From Akebia trifoliata (taxonomy: Eukaryota; Streptophyta; Magnoliopsida; Ranunculales; Lardizabalaceae), in the NCBI GenBank assembly GCA_017979445.1, contig CM030711.1:7037221-7101220 (forward strand): 64,000 bases of DNA. Reading direction: 5' to 3'. The notes beneath the pieces are model-generated. The model did not search any database. It had not been told where the DNA came from and saw only the letters and a program-made list of their open reading frames with translations. The position numbers and the translations under genes are program-made. Shown here one piece after another: positions 1-12,143 of the stretch. Each line of letters starts with the position of its first letter. Within the stretch, counting starts at the first letter, position 1.

Positions 1-35
1 TATGACTTATTTTAAATGCACATTCTTTTTTGCAG

Positions 36-3000
36 CTGCTATCCTTCCGGTCGTTCAAAAGCAACACCAACTTCTTGTGACATTACTTCTGTGTAACGCT
101 TGTGCCATGGAGGTAAGTAATTTATCTGAAGATCTTTTTAATTCATTGACAGTTCTCTTTGCAGCTTTTATATCTGGCTGTAATTGACCAATGTAGATAG
201 ATAAAAGAAAGAGAAAATTATGTAACATAAAGCATCCCGGTGACTACTGGAGGAAAAGAAGAGGGAAAACAAATGGGTTAAAGAATTGGCTGCGATTTAA
301 GATGCAAAAATGTTTAAATGTGAAGTCATATAATATATAATTCCATTTTAATTTTAATAAAATAATAGGATGTATTTTATATACTAGAGGAAAGTATAAT
401 TATATGATCTATAATTAATTAAGTAAAAAAAGTCCTTTAAAACAAATGAAATTATTAATATATAAGTATAAAATAAGTTCAACAGAAAATGCATAGTACA
501 TATAAAATATTATGAATATTTTATATTCTAATGGAAGCAATGGAAACTCTTTTGTTAAGATGACTTTCTCTTAAATTTGGCTTTATTGTTTTTCAAAAGA
601 TCTAGGAGAGTTATCCTGGACTCCTGGTAACATCTGTCTGTTGTTATTTCTATTTCAATTTCATTATATAGTATGTATTGACTTCATTCAATTACCTTTT
701 TTTTATTGTAATTATTATAGTGATTATTTTGATTACTTGCTACCTGCAGGCCCTCCCTATATATCTAGACAAGATTTTCCATCCGTTTGTTGCCATTGTG
801 TTATCCGTAACTTTTGTTCTGGCATTTGGAGAGGTAAATTTTGTATTCAAGTCATTGTGCTTTTGATTAAAGTTGACTGTAAGTGGTTTACTTACTGTAA
901 TTGAGTTCTTTATTGTCTTACCTTGTCGCATCAGGTTATTCCACAAGCAATATGCACTAGATACGGACTTGCTGTAGGTGCAAATTTTGTATGGCTTGTA
1001 CGAATTCTGATGATAGTTTGCTATCCTATATCTTATCCTATTGGGAAGGTAATATCTACAAGTAGTTTAAACTTTTATAACCTTTTAAAACCTGACATTT
1101 CAAGCAACTGTTGTTGTCCATACATTTGACAGATTTAGCAAGAATTTTTTTTCGATAACCAAATCTTTATTAGTGGGAGGACAAGGAGTTCTCACAAAGA
1201 AGAAATACAAGGAAGAGAATCCAAACAGCAGAAAAAATGCACAGCAAAAAAAAAAAAACAACAACAACACAAGGGATCACTCGTAAAGACAGACTCCCAC
1301 CTAAACAAAGAAATTTTCTGTTATTATTTTTCTGATTAACAAACTGGTCAGCTTTATTGAAAAATTATTGGGTACCTTTGGAAGATTTAATATTTATTGG
1401 ACTGTAAACATAAAATGTTCTAGTTAAAGAAAATATAAGCTGTTCTTAGTCTTTTTTCTTTCTTTCTTTAATTTTTGCCCCTTTCATTGAATTCTTTGTC
1501 CTATACATTAGTTGTGTCATGGTTGGTCATTTTGTCTGAACCATGGTTTCAATCAACTATTTTTGTGCCTACATTTGTCAGTTTTCACCAGAAACTTTCT
1601 GTTGTTTTTCTGATTAACTGAACTTGTCAACTTTTATAGAATGTTACTGTGTACCTTTGAGAGATTTAATATTTTTGGGACAGTAAATGTAAAATGTTCC
1701 AGTTAAAGAAAATATGAGCTATTCTTCATCTCTTTGTTTTCTTTCCTTGTTTTGCCTTCCATTGAATCTTAATCCTTTTCGTTGGTTATATCATGGTCGT
1801 CATTTTATGTGCATGCCTATACATCGTGGTTTCACGCAACTATTGTTCGGCCTACATTGGACAGTTTAGCCTGAAAATTTCTGTTATTGTTTTTCTAATG
1901 AACTAACTGGTTAACTTTACTGATAAATTAGTGGTACCTTTGAGAGAGTATTGATTTTATGCCACTTAGCTACTTGAATGGGATTTCACATTCCAGCAGG
2001 CTGCAATCTTTTGTTGGCTCCACCTCCTCCAGACCAGGTTCAGCTATCAAGAATGCTGGAACCATGTAGTGTTTCAGGAAGAGGAAGAAAGTGGAGGAAC
2101 CTGTTCTTGGACTAGCCAGCCTGAAACTTCAAACAAGTTCTTTTAAATTTTTGCAGTAACTAAAATTTTGAAATGTAGCTGTCAAATGTCTTGGAAGAAT
2201 GATATAGGCTGGTTTTAGTGAACTACAGATAACATTTCAAGGCACGTGGAGAACGAACTGCGAAGAAACCCTAGATATGACTGTACAAAGTAGAATTTCT
2301 CTATAAATTAATAATAACTTATCTTTTTTTTTGTCAACTACTTTCATTAAGCTAAAAAATCCAAATCTATTACACCCCACCTCCCTGTTCCCTGTTGGTC
2401 AAATGGAAACATCGATAAATTCCTCTGATTTCAATCCTACAATAAATCCTAACATTAGGACTACTAAATACTAATAACATGCATACTAAAATCAGATCCC
2501 ACCAAAATAACCAATTCAAACACTAACTAGGAAACACCCCAAGGTGTCTATCTGCTGGCTTCTCGATCGTTCCATTATGGGCACACTCATCATTTTCTAC
2601 GATGGAAAATATTTGGATTAGCAGCTTTGTAGCAAGGACCGATGCATCTTGCAACACCAGCTCCCATGTTAAAACACCTAGCACCTAAGATCCTCTTCTG
2701 CCGGCCATTGAACTGTATTGCTCTTCCTCATACTCCTTTAGTGTAGGGCTCCATCTTTTTGAAGCTTGGTTCCCTCCTATTTCACACCATTGAGGTGATA
2801 TTTATTTGGCTCTTGTGATGGCCAGACTATGGTAGTTTGGCATAACCTCTATATTGGGAGTGCTCATCCCTAATTCATTTTTATTTGTTAGTAAAAAAAT
2901 CTTAAAAACTAAATAGAAGAGATGATTGTCCTTATTCTGCTTCACATGTTTACCTATTGGCTATCACTCTGTGATGGAGGAAAGTATCTCCTTAGACCAC

Positions 3001-6000
3001 TTTTCAAGGTTCTAATTTGTTTTTCTGTTCTTAACCCTATCTCATTTATAAGAGACTGAGTAGATCTTGCACTGTGGAACCTTTACTCATTGTTACCTTC
3101 TATGTTGTAAATTATTATATTTTTGCATCTTGAGGTAATTTTCTAATGTTATATGTAGGGTAATCTCTAACCTGTTAAGGTGCCTTCAGGTTTTAGATTT
3201 GGTACTAGGACATAATGACGCACTATTTCGGCGGGCTCAGTTAAAAGCCCTTGTTTCTATCCACGGCCAAGAGGTAAGCCTACTTGATATTAGTGGGTGG
3301 TTGCAAATATACATTCTATTTCAGTGGATCTAGGAAAGCTATCAATACCAAATATGCCTTGAAACTTCCTTGTGGCTTCCACCATATTAATTTTTCTGTT
3401 TTTCCATGTTAGGCTGGTAAGGGGGGCGAACTCACCCATGATGAGACAACAATTATCAGTGGAGCACTCGATTTGACGGAAAAGGTACACATTGCAATGA
3501 AAATGAGGCATATCAGAGGCTTATTGTTTCCCTGTTTTCTATGATAAAAATTTCCAATATTGCAGACATTTTGTTTTGTAGAAGATCAAGAGAACTGAAA
3601 TTTGGTTGTAAGAATGATATAAGTTATGTCTCTAATTTTCACACAAGGGTTAGAAATAGGATGGTATTTTTTATTTTATTTTTTGGTCCGTCTGTTATTC
3701 TAGGGTTCCTAAACTTTTGTGGTTGGAAGCTGTTTTTTTTATTTTTTATTTTTTTTATAGATTAAGGGGAAAAAAACAAACGCGCAATAGAAGGAAAGGG
3801 TGAGGTGACCAAACCAAAAAGAAACCAAGAAAGAAAAGAGAGTAAAAGAAAGAGCCTCCAACTAGGGCTCGGAAATATTACAAACCAAATCCCAACGGAC
3901 TTGGAAGTCCTCGAAGAACACCCCCTTGAGCTCTTTGAATACCTTGGACCAAAAGAATAACAACCCGAGAACCGATAAAATAAGCTCATGGCTGGATTGA
4001 ACCTTTCCTTCGAAGGTTCTTACATTTCTTTCTTTTCAAATTCCTCAATTGATTGTGAACGGGGTGAGACTCCATAGTAATCTCTTGGGGTGTCTGAAAG
4101 CCATCCCCAATTGTAGTCATTCCCCCAAAACACCTCTAACCGAACCCGGAAGACAGCAATCAACCCCAAACAATTCTGAAAAGTCATCCACACCTCCTTA
4201 GCCACTGCATAGTGTACAAGCAGATGTCTAGAAGAGCGCTCCTCTGCCAAGCACATACAACAACCATTTGGGCCACAAAAACCCCTTCTTCTCAATTGAT
4301 CGAGCATGAGGATCCTATCCTGAACTGCTCCTATCCTGAACTGCTGTCCAAACAAAGAAAGCGACCTTTGGACCCCACCTTTGTGGATGGAAGCTTTAAT
4401 CATCCATAAGATTGTGATGCATGAGAGGAAAGACGGGGGCCTCTGAGGGTACCTGTCCCTGTTTTTTTTTTTTTTTTTAATATTTCTAATGTTCTTCCTT
4501 TTCCCTTCTCACGGAAACAACACCAGTCCGACTCTGCTGCCACCCCCATTCCAAACCACACCACCTCCAGCGCTATGACATCACCACTGCTGTGGACTAC
4601 CACCGCAATGCCCATCGCCGCTGTCACTGTACCATGGAGAGGTTTTTATATATAGTTGCTGGAATATCCATTTAAGGTGCCCATCATAAGACTGGGTGAA
4701 ACTTAGCTCTGAGGTTTTTTATTTCTTGAGTGGAACAATGGCATTACTTTATTTTTTTCAATCTGTTGTTTTTATTCACAAAAATTGTCCTATATATACT
4801 TGCTCACTAGCTCACATCTGATCTCTTTTAGCTTTATTTCTATGGATCAGTAAGTTAGTCGACTCTCACTGCCATCAAAATGTGCTTGGTGTCTCATGAA
4901 AAAAATCATCTTTTGAAAAGACCATCTCAAAATCTTTATCAGCTAAATGGCTTTCGATTAGTCTAACTTTTAGAATTTTAAGATAACTTCTTGAATCATT
5001 CAATCTGCAATATCCACGTGTTGTGTGTCCGAAATTGTGTCTGTTAATTGTCTTTTCGTGAACAGACTGCTGAGGAGGCTATGACACCTATTGAATCGAC
5101 ATTTTCACTGGATGTCAATTCGAAGCTGGACTGGTGAGTTTTTCACCTCAATTTTTTTTCTTGCATTGACAAAATCATTATTATGTGGTGCATGTGTTTT
5201 TCGGAAAGGTCACGGTATTATTGGAAAAGGGGTAGTAGAGGAAAGATAATAAAGTTAAAAGTTTTCCTTGAGATTCGTAGCAAAACAAAATCCCAACCCC
5301 TCTTTATAGGAGGATAAAAGGAGAGGGGTCCACCATTCTGTTTATATATATATATATAGGGGGCGGTTCACGGGACGTTTAAGAAAACTGCTGAGTAACC
5401 GATGGATGTCAATCGTTGGATATGGGAAAAACCACGGTTTGGATTGCGTGCAACGTCATTCCAATCTTTTATAATATTTGTAACAAATTCCAAACACATC
5501 CCTCTTTTCTTGTTTTTTTTTTAGAGAAAAGATCGAAACTCTTTCTCTATCGTCACTGTCTCTTCTCTCTATCTCTCTCTCTCTCTCTCGTCACTATCTC
5601 TTCTCTCTATCGAAATCACAGATGATAGAACGACGGCTTCAAAGTCTCTCTCTCTCTCTCGATCGATCAACGGCTTCAAAGTCTCTCTCTCTCTCTCGAT
5701 CAACGGCTTCAAAGTCTCTCTCTCTCTCTCTCTCGGTCTCTGTCTCTAACGATTTGAGTTCTCTCTCTCTCGATCGACTCTCAATCTGTAGCATAATAGT
5801 ATCCATGCAGTATCTTGTATCGTGTACAGGTCAACGGTCCTATTGCAGGACTCCACGAAGGCAACATCGCCATCGGTCGCAATTGCAATGGAGTCCCAAA
5901 CAAATTCCGTCCACCACCATTACTGAATCTTGAAGGAGAGGATTGAATTTGGTATAATTCTGGGATATTGTATAAATAATGCTCTACTTTTTCAGACAAT

Positions 6001-7359
6001 TTCATCAATCTAACCAGACATATATTACAGTTTACAGAACAATATTACATACTATACTCTGTTATTCTAACTTTGGATATGGCCATCTCCCTTATTTAAT
6101 AGTAACAAGAGTCTGTTAGCCTAAAATAGTATTCTTTGAATTTTCTTAGAATTAACTTTGACAACCACTCCTTTTTTCTATTAATTTTATTTTTTCTCCG
6201 AAAAGCAAAATTGTTCTAAAAGTGTGAGGGAAGCCTTGCTGGCACCTTCATTCAACCTTTAGTTTCTAATATATTCTTCCATGGTTTTAGTTGCAATTTC
6301 TTTCTCTAATTTCGTAGATCATCATTACATCTAACGACTAAAATATGCCAAGGGATCTCTTCTTGCATCTATTACAAATGTAAAAATAAAAAGGCCCAAC
6401 TTAGATTTGATCTTCTCGAGCAGATTTATCTGTGGTAAAAAATAGAGACTCATGTTTACAAGCTAAAAATTCGTGGACCGTCCATTTTTTGTAAACTGTT
6501 TTTGATGGGGTTAGAAGTTTTGGAATGGGCTGATTTTTGGTGATGATGATCTCCTCACCGTAGAGATCATCCTCACCAAAAATCAGCCCATTCCAAAACC
6601 TCTAACTCATGTTTTGAAAAATGTTTTGCCAAAAAGTTAGCCATTGATCGCCCCCCTATATATATATATATATATACACATATGGGAAATGTTCAGCAAC
6701 AAACATTTTGGCAAAACATTTTTCAAAACATGGGTTAGCGGTTTTGGAATGGGCTGATTTTTGGTGAGGATGATCTCTACGGTGAGGAGATCATCATCAC
6801 CAAAAATCAGCCCATTCCAAAACTTCTAACCCCATCAAAAATGGTTTACAAAAAATGGACGGTCCACGATTTTTCAACTTGTAAACTGGGGCTAGAAGTT
6901 TTGGAATGGGCTGATTTTTGGTGAGGATGATCTCCTCACCGTAGAGATCATCCACACCAAAAATCAGCCCATTCCAAAACCTCTAACCCATGTTTTGAAA
7001 AATGTTTTGCCAAAATGTTTGTTGCTGAACGGGACCCTATATATATATACCTGATTGTACTCCCGGCCCATGTGAATGACATTTTAGATGATCGTACTGT
7101 ACATTGAGTCATTCTCAACATGAAACCCATTGTCACCAAAGGTAGTACACTAACATAACTATATTAAAAAGCAACCATAAATTATTGGTTTAAATGAACT
7201 CTCCCAATTCTTCATATTCAAGCAAAGATTTAGTGAAGTTTGTCAGAATTGATTGAAATTTGTGACGATGGTCTTCAAAGCATATATAAGTCATTGCATG
7301 GTTGGATTGTCTAAAATGATATCTACACGGGCCCCACAAACAGGAGTACAAATAGGGAG

Positions 7360-7391
<32 letters not shown>

Positions 7392-7425
7392 CCCACCCCC
7401 ACCCACCCACCCACCCACCCACCCA

Positions 7426-7457
<32 letters not shown>

Positions 7458-10356
7458 CACACATATTGGGTTATTTTCAATTTACAAGGAAATCTTATGA
7501 AAATTAGGAAAACAAGGGAAGTTTGAATAGAAATTTGGAATCTCCAATGTTTTGTTCATTAAACTATAGACTTCAATATCTCATCAACTGACCATATAGT
7601 TTCAAGAGTTTTGGTACAACAACAACAACAACAAAGCCTCATGTTCCTCCACTCCTCTGTCCAAAGCCAGGTCTTTTGTTATTGAGCATGAGTTCATATC
7701 TGCTTTCACTATCTCTATGGTCCTGGTATAGAATAAAATTTCAATCTCTTGCTAAAATATTTTACTTCATAAGATTATTTTTTTCACTTCTGATTTTGAA
7801 TTGCAAGAAATGTAGCAATACTTTCAAAAGATCCATTATACTTGTGGTAGAGCCTTGGATAAAAAATGAAATTCCAAAATTCTATTACCAATAGTATTTT
7901 ATTTTATTTTAATCTTTTTGAAATCACAATATTTGTTCTTAGTTTGCAAGTAAGTACTAAAACAAAAGGTACATGAAATATCCAAATCTTTTGATAATTC
8001 AGGGAAGCAATTGGAAAAATTCTTGCTCGGGGCCATAGTCGAGTACCTGTCTACTCTGGAAATCCAAGAAACATTATTGGACTTCTACTGGTGGGTGAGA
8101 GAATCTATTACATATCAAAGGGATTCATACATTTATTATATATTTCTCGGTATCATCGATTATGCTTTTAATTTTTCTTTTCCCTTCTGAATTTGGGATT
8201 AGGTGAAAAGCCTTCTCACAGTACGGGCTGAAACAGAGACTCCAGTCAGTGCCGTTTCCATTCGGAGAATTCCAAGGTGTGTTCATTCAACATTTTTCTA
8301 TTCTTTTCTTTCTTTTACATTTTCTGAACTTATATCCTGGGATATGTTCATATGTGGAGTGTTTCACAGGGTTCCGGCAGACATGCCTCTGTATGACATA
8401 TTGAATGAATTTCAGAAAGGAAGCAGTCATATGGCAGCTGTTGTGAAAACCAAAGGGAAAATAAAAAATGCTCTACTGGGTGGTGATGGAGAAAAATCTG
8501 AAGAGAGCAAAGTGGTTGAGGATTTCAAATTAACTACTCATTTACTACCTAAGCAAAATGAGAACTCAGAGAGCGTTATTGTTGACATTGAGAAAGTTTC
8601 AAGGCCCGTCAACATGAATAGGCAAATCTCCTTTCAGCAAAAAGATGGATCAAGCAATGGATTACTTCATTTGTCAGAAGATATTGAAGATGGGGAAGTC
8701 ATTGGTATCATCACCCTGGAGGATGTATTTGAAGAACTTCTACAAGTAATCCTCATAGTGTAGTTCATATATGGACCAACCTAATTTCTTACCATCCTGA
8801 CCAATCTTGAAACATTGATCTATTGGTTAAGGCTAATATTCAAAGAGTTGTGATCCAGAGCAGTGTCCCATTCCTATAAAAACATATGATGTCTACGTGG
8901 CATGTTTTGGATGGAGATTAAACACATAGGGCTCCGTGCACTGTAGAAAACTTCTTGGTTAGCCCGATGTGTTTTTAACATCTATTCAAAACATTCCACG
9001 TAGACATCGTTCTTATTCTACAGAAACGGGACACCTTACTTGATCCTGTTCCATATTCAAATACACTGACAGCCACAAATAAAAAAGTTCTGTGCGTTTG
9101 ATTTTTTGGATCATCTGATCAGTGTAATCTTTTCTCTGTATTGTAGAAAATTTTGATCACTGATCAATGAACATGTAGGGAGGGGCTATTACAATATAAT
9201 GACCCCTGACCTGTCACATTGTTTATCTTTTTCTCTTTTTTACCGGGTTCTGGGTTTAGTAATTTGTGATTGTTTTCCTATACCATTGCCAGGAAGAGAT
9301 TGTAGATGAGACGGATGAATATGTTGATGTGCACAAAAGGTACTGTAGGATCAATTTATTATTATTATTACCCGCATAAGAAGAGCTTCTTGTTACTTAA
9401 ATAAACTATAACTTAAATCTTCAAAAAAAATAAAACTATAACTTGTGTTATTTTCTCAGGATACGTGTGGCTGCGGCAGCTGCAGCTTCATCAGTTGCAA
9501 GAGCCCCGTCAAGTCGGAGATTGATTGCTCAAAAGGGAGCAGCTGTAAGTGACAACATTTCTGTTATTGTTTTTAATTTTCCTTTCTTGTGCTTTTATTA
9601 GTGTTTAGTCTAGTAAGAAAAGATTTACGTTAAGAATTCAGGTTCAGTTGTTGAAATTCTCTTAAGGTCTTAAGAGTTTAAAATTCCATAAATAACAAAT
9701 CCACCTAATTATACCTTAATGGATATCAATATCTGTGATGGGGGAAACTAGCATAATTGCCGCTCAAAAGTTAACAAAAAAGAGTCCAATTATTCAGATC
9801 TTGATACCCGTGATCTATATTCTCTTTGGTAAATTGTTGTTTGTTGGCAATTTATTCATGGTTTGTGGCCAATTCATCTTTTGAGGTGGTTTATATGACT
9901 TAAGAGGCAGTATGATGGTAATTTTGCCATCTTAACGAACATATATGGGGATCAGAATAATGAGCCATCTCTTGGATTGACCCCAGCTTGAAATCCAGCT
10001 CTACAAGGTGATCCTAACCATCCAATTGACTTCTTATGGACAAGTACATATTTATATCTCCTTTTATGCCCTTTAAATAGTAAACCACGAGTATCAAGCA
10101 GTCTTCTTCTCTTATATCTCATTTCTCTGTGTATGTAGTTTGGGACAAACTTTAATAAACATACTAAATAATATATGATCCTTGATATGCTATATATGTA
10201 TCCCACTATATTCTTATAATAGCTCAAGTTTCTATGATTCTTCTTCTTCAGGGCACCCAAAACAAGCAGGGGACCCCAAAGAAATCCGGTGAAGATGATT
10301 CAGGTTCAATGCGACAAGGAAATCTTGTGGAGCCTCTCTTAGGGAAGAAGAGATAA
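36..10356 (+). CDS. CNNM/CorC-like DUF21-CBS membrane protein, 5'-partial
   Basis: Plant CNNM-type DUF21/CBS protein, resembling Arabidopsis At4g14240 (CBSDUF / Mg-release family). The family sits in membranes and is linked to Mg2+ transport. Coding exons: 36-112, 750-833, 935-1048, 3190-3273, 3413-3484, 5066-5133, 8003-8090, 8203-8276, 8370-8745, 9293-9339, 9460-9544, 10252-10356 (TAA). All junctions are AG/GT and frame adds up, giving 423 complete codons plus stop. Visible: DUF21 membrane part ([34 protein letters not shown]), linker [10 protein letters not shown], then CBS-pair segments ([43 protein letters not shown]). Exon 9 includes a hydrophilic insert between CBS halves. C-terminus is Ala-rich, ending EPLLGKKR. 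The N-terminus and promoter lie left of the window. Introns 3 (2.1 kb), 5 (1.6 kb) and 6 (2.9 kb) hold transposon remnants. No broken exon. Family assignment is firm; transport substrate is inferred from the family. Confidence 0.93.
1143..1310 (-). mobile_element. probable LINE 3'-end fragment in CNNM intron 3
   Basis: A T-run at 1147-1154 is followed by an A-rich, low-T block containing many 'acaagga/agaga' words. This matches the 3'-end layout of the minus-strand LINE fragments elsewhere in the window (T-run, 'gataa', then reverse-complement coding remnant). No coding segment is recognisable. The rest of the intron (1311-3189) shows two diverged copies of a segment, about 1320-1560 and 1600-1860, sharing 'gattaac...gtcaacttt' and 'gagatttaatatt' words. 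Confidence 0.35.
1320..1930. repeat. diverged tandem segment, about 2-3 copies
   Basis: Sequence near 1319-1560, 1598-1840 and 1880-1935 repeats the same order of words: 'ctgttattgtttttctgattaac', 'gtcaacttt', 'gtacctttgagagatttaatatt', 'gtaaatgtaaaatgttc', 'agttaaagaaaatatgagct'. The period is about 280 bp. It lies within intron 3 of the CNNM-like gene. Copies are clearly diverged, so this is an old local duplication. Confidence 0.7.
3739..4410 (-). mobile_element. LINE retrotransposon remnant (zf-RVT region) in CNNM intron 5
   Basis: On the minus strand, 4403-4020 encodes an ORF-like stretch with the plant LINE zf-RVT signature ([32 protein letters not shown], then a Trp). Low-coordinate end is an A-rich tail on the minus strand (3739-3760). 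The copy is 5'-truncated and degenerate. It lies antisense to the host gene. No target-site duplication was found. Confidence 0.7.
5351..6656. mobile_element. composite palindromic-MITE copy A with internal CT minisatellite
   Basis: The right part, about 6440-6656, matches the right half of MITE copy B (6684-7037), including a ~95-nt hairpin at 6511-6606. The right end reads CGCCCCCCTATATATA and the left candidate end at 5351-5366 reads TATATATAGGGGGCGG, which is its inverted counterpart. Between them lie CT-rich tandem repeats and unrelated sequence, so the element is either a longer relative or has been interrupted. Located in CNNM intron 6. Confidence 0.5.
5560..5780. repeat. CT-rich minisatellite with ~35-bp unit
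   Basis: Units made of 'cggcttcaaagt' plus (CT)n plus 'cgatcaa' recur at about 5633, 5669 and 5705, flanked by longer CT runs. The open frames across it are low-complexity Ser/Leu/Arg strings and are not genes. Confidence 0.8.
6684..7037. mobile_element. palindromic MITE copy B (best full-length copy)
   Basis: Terminal inverted repeats of more than 50 bp: left begins at GGGAAATGTTCAGCAAC, right ends GTTGCTGAACGGGACCC. Both ends abut TATATA tracts, so a TA-rich target is likely but no unique duplication can be read. Inside are two self-complementary modules of ~95 nt (6734-6830 and 6891-6987), each with arms GGAATGGGCTGATTTTTGG and its reverse complement around a short loop. A central segment has 'tggtttaca...' and 'ttgtaaac' inverted words. 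No ORF. Non-autonomous DNA transposon; superfamily not assigned. In CNNM intron 6. Confidence 0.85.
7359..7462. repeat. compound microsatellite (CT)n(CA)n(CCCA)n(CGCA)n(CA)n
   Basis: A run of CT dinucleotides is followed by CA, then several 'accc' repeats, five 'gcac' repeats and CA again. The overlapping open frames are repeat translations only. Confidence 0.95.
7618..7675 (-). mobile_element. short RTE-like LINE 3' terminus
   Basis: An (ACA)n run followed by 'aagcctcatgttcc...' reads on the minus strand as the end of a plant RTE-type LINE ('...aaggctttgttgttgttg'). Only the terminal ~60 bp can be seen. Confidence 0.4.
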
Positions 10357-10789
10357 ACACGGAGTTTGGTTATGGAAGATAAAGGGCTGCTCTCTTGAAG
10401 AGCAGTAAAGACCCATGTTTCTTTCCTCTCTGAAAGAGCTATTGTAATGTAATATTGGAAGTACCGATGGCGTTTTTTTTCGTTTTGTTTTTTTTAATGC
10501 ATATATCCCCTATTTATCTTTTTCTCCCTCCATTTTTGTCAATGTCAGGTATCTGAACCGAGAATATATTATTGAGTATATTTTGATATCTTTGGGAATA
10601 TAAATATTGTAATGAGAAAAGTTTAAAATGACGTGGATGAAAGTAGAATAAGTTTACATGGAAACACATAATATTTGAGATAAGATATAGATGATGATTA
10701 TGAAAATTTGTAGAAAGAAAAGGAACTAAGAAATTTTATATTAATAGATCGATTGTAGAATATATAATAATTTTTATAGATTGTAGAAT

Positions 10790-11000
10790 ATATAATAGTT
10801 TTAATAGCGATAAACTAAGAGAAAGTCATTTGAGATGATTTTGATGCATTTAATCCCAATTAAAGTAAATATGTAAATTGAAGATTGTACAAGAGGGAGA
10901 GGAACATTTAGAAGAACATGGATTGAGGTACACTGAAAGTGGATGTGATCATGTGAACACACTTTAATGATAGATATAGATAGATGGATAGATGTAATTG
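10790..11000 (+). mobile_element. decayed RTE-type LINE 3' fragment
   Basis: 'gcgataaactaagagaaagtcattt' and following words align by eye with the better copy at 17510-17870 ('ggtgataaactgagagaaagttgtc'), which translates to the LINE C-terminal motif GDKLRES..LRWFG. Here frames are broken by stops. It lies between the CNNM-like gene and the CUE gene promoter. Confidence 0.5.
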
Positions 11001-11403
11001 AAGCAACCACTCTCGTGTACCCGTTGACTAAGGTACGTACATGCATCTAATCAAATCTGATTTGATATAGATAAATTTCATATATTTAAACAAAATAAAT
11101 AATATAATTTGCATAATTTCTTCTATTTAAAGAAAGAGAGCTTCTATTACCACACCAACTTTTGCTAAGGTTACCTCAAGATGTGTGATTCTTTGTTAAT
11201 TTACTTATGAATTTGGTGGGGTGGCATTAGTAAAAGTTGGTGTGGAAATAGAATCTCTCTAAAACAAAATTTCTCACATTTTATCGGATTGGAGCACAAT
11301 TAATCTAGTACCGATCATCAAACCAGATTTAAAGTGAAATTTTTTTCGACTGATATGATGCGTCAAGCAGTATTATATTAAAGTACTATCGAAGCTTAAA
11401 ATG

Positions 11404-11410
11404 CCACGTG
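11404..11410 (+). promoter_or_regulatory. G-box/ABRE-like CCACGTG upstream of CUE gene
   Basis: CCACGTGT lies roughly 60-100 bp upstream of the probable transcribed leader of the CUE gene. CACGTG is the bZIP/bHLH core. Function is inferred from motif and position only. Confidence 0.4.
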
Positions 11411-11583
11411 TTAGCCTTTTTCAACTTTTATTCATTTTAAGTAACGAAACTACCCTCATGAAGTATAAGAAAGGACGTTTCTTTCCTTGATTCCTTCTCC
11501 TTCGCACGTCTCTCACTCACTCTCTCGAATCTCGATCACGAAGAATAAGTCTTCAAATAAAACTCTCTATTTCTATAAACCTA

Positions 11584-11592
11584 AAACCCTAA
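11584..11592 (+). promoter_or_regulatory. telo-box AAACCCTAA in 5' leader
   Basis: A perfect AAACCCTAA sits in the inferred 5' leader of the CUE gene, just before the likely UTR-intron donor AG/GTGAGT at 11608. Telo-boxes are common in leaders of broadly expressed plant genes. Confidence 0.55.
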
Positions 11593-11607
11593 AAAAACAG
11601 TCAAGAG

Positions 11608-12121
11608 GTGAGTGAAATTCGGTCTCATTCAGCTCTAGGGTTTATTTTATTTTGCATCCAAAAACGCTCGAATTTCGCCTAGTTTCTTCGATATTCATTC
11701 TTTTATTAGTTTGATATTTGGTGACATTTTCGATTTGTTTTTTCGTAATTAGTCTCAATTTCTCGGTATTTATCACAACCTAAATGTAAATATTTCGTCT
11801 TATTTTCTTCAATTAGTTGTCGCTTAGATTGTGTTTTGTTGATCGGAGCCTATTTTGATTGAAGAACGATAAGGTTATTTGAATTTTAGTCTTGTATGAT
11901 TATTAGGGTTTGAGATTGAAAATATGATTTCTATGTTCGGACTTCGGACTGCGGTATTTAAACTTTATTAATTAGGGTTCTTGTGTTTGTTGAGTTTCTG
12001 TTTCTTCCTGTTATTGGGTTGGTTTCTTTATGGTAATGGATGAAGCTCAGTGTCAGTGAATAATGGATGCACTATGATCATTTTTTTTTTTTTTTGTGTG
12101 TGTGTGTGCTTATCTTTGCAG
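11608..12121 (+). other. 5'-UTR intron of the CUE gene (inferred)
   Basis: A strong donor AAGAG/GTGAGT at 11608 and acceptor TTTGCAG ending at 12121, preceded by a long T-run and (GT)n, bracket 514 bp. Intron ends 22 bases before the ATG. T-rich composition supports an intron; no transcript evidence available. Confidence 0.65.
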
Positions 12122-12143
12122 ATTAGATTGGAATTCTTCAGAT

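Larger units (their letters stand above)
10357..11480 (+). other. CNNM 3' UTR and CUE-gene upstream region
   Basis: The first ~150 bases after the TAA at 10356 are probably 3' UTR. Beyond that the stretch is AT-rich, holds the decayed LINE piece above and then the upstream region of the CUE gene. No coding region seen. Confidence 0.5.

Noticed and set aside
5622..5933. Ser/Leu-rich open frame in the CT minisatellite
   Set aside because: Its length comes from repeat translation in an intron of the CNNM-like gene; no family resemblance.
6511..6987. CRISPR-like array from repeated ~95-nt units
   Set aside because: Units are self-complementary transposon hairpins in a plant intron without uniform repeats and spacers.
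7190..7507. Open frames on both strands over the compound microsatellite
   Set aside because: Cys/Val/Arg-rich and His/Pro/Thr-rich repeat translations, located in an intron.
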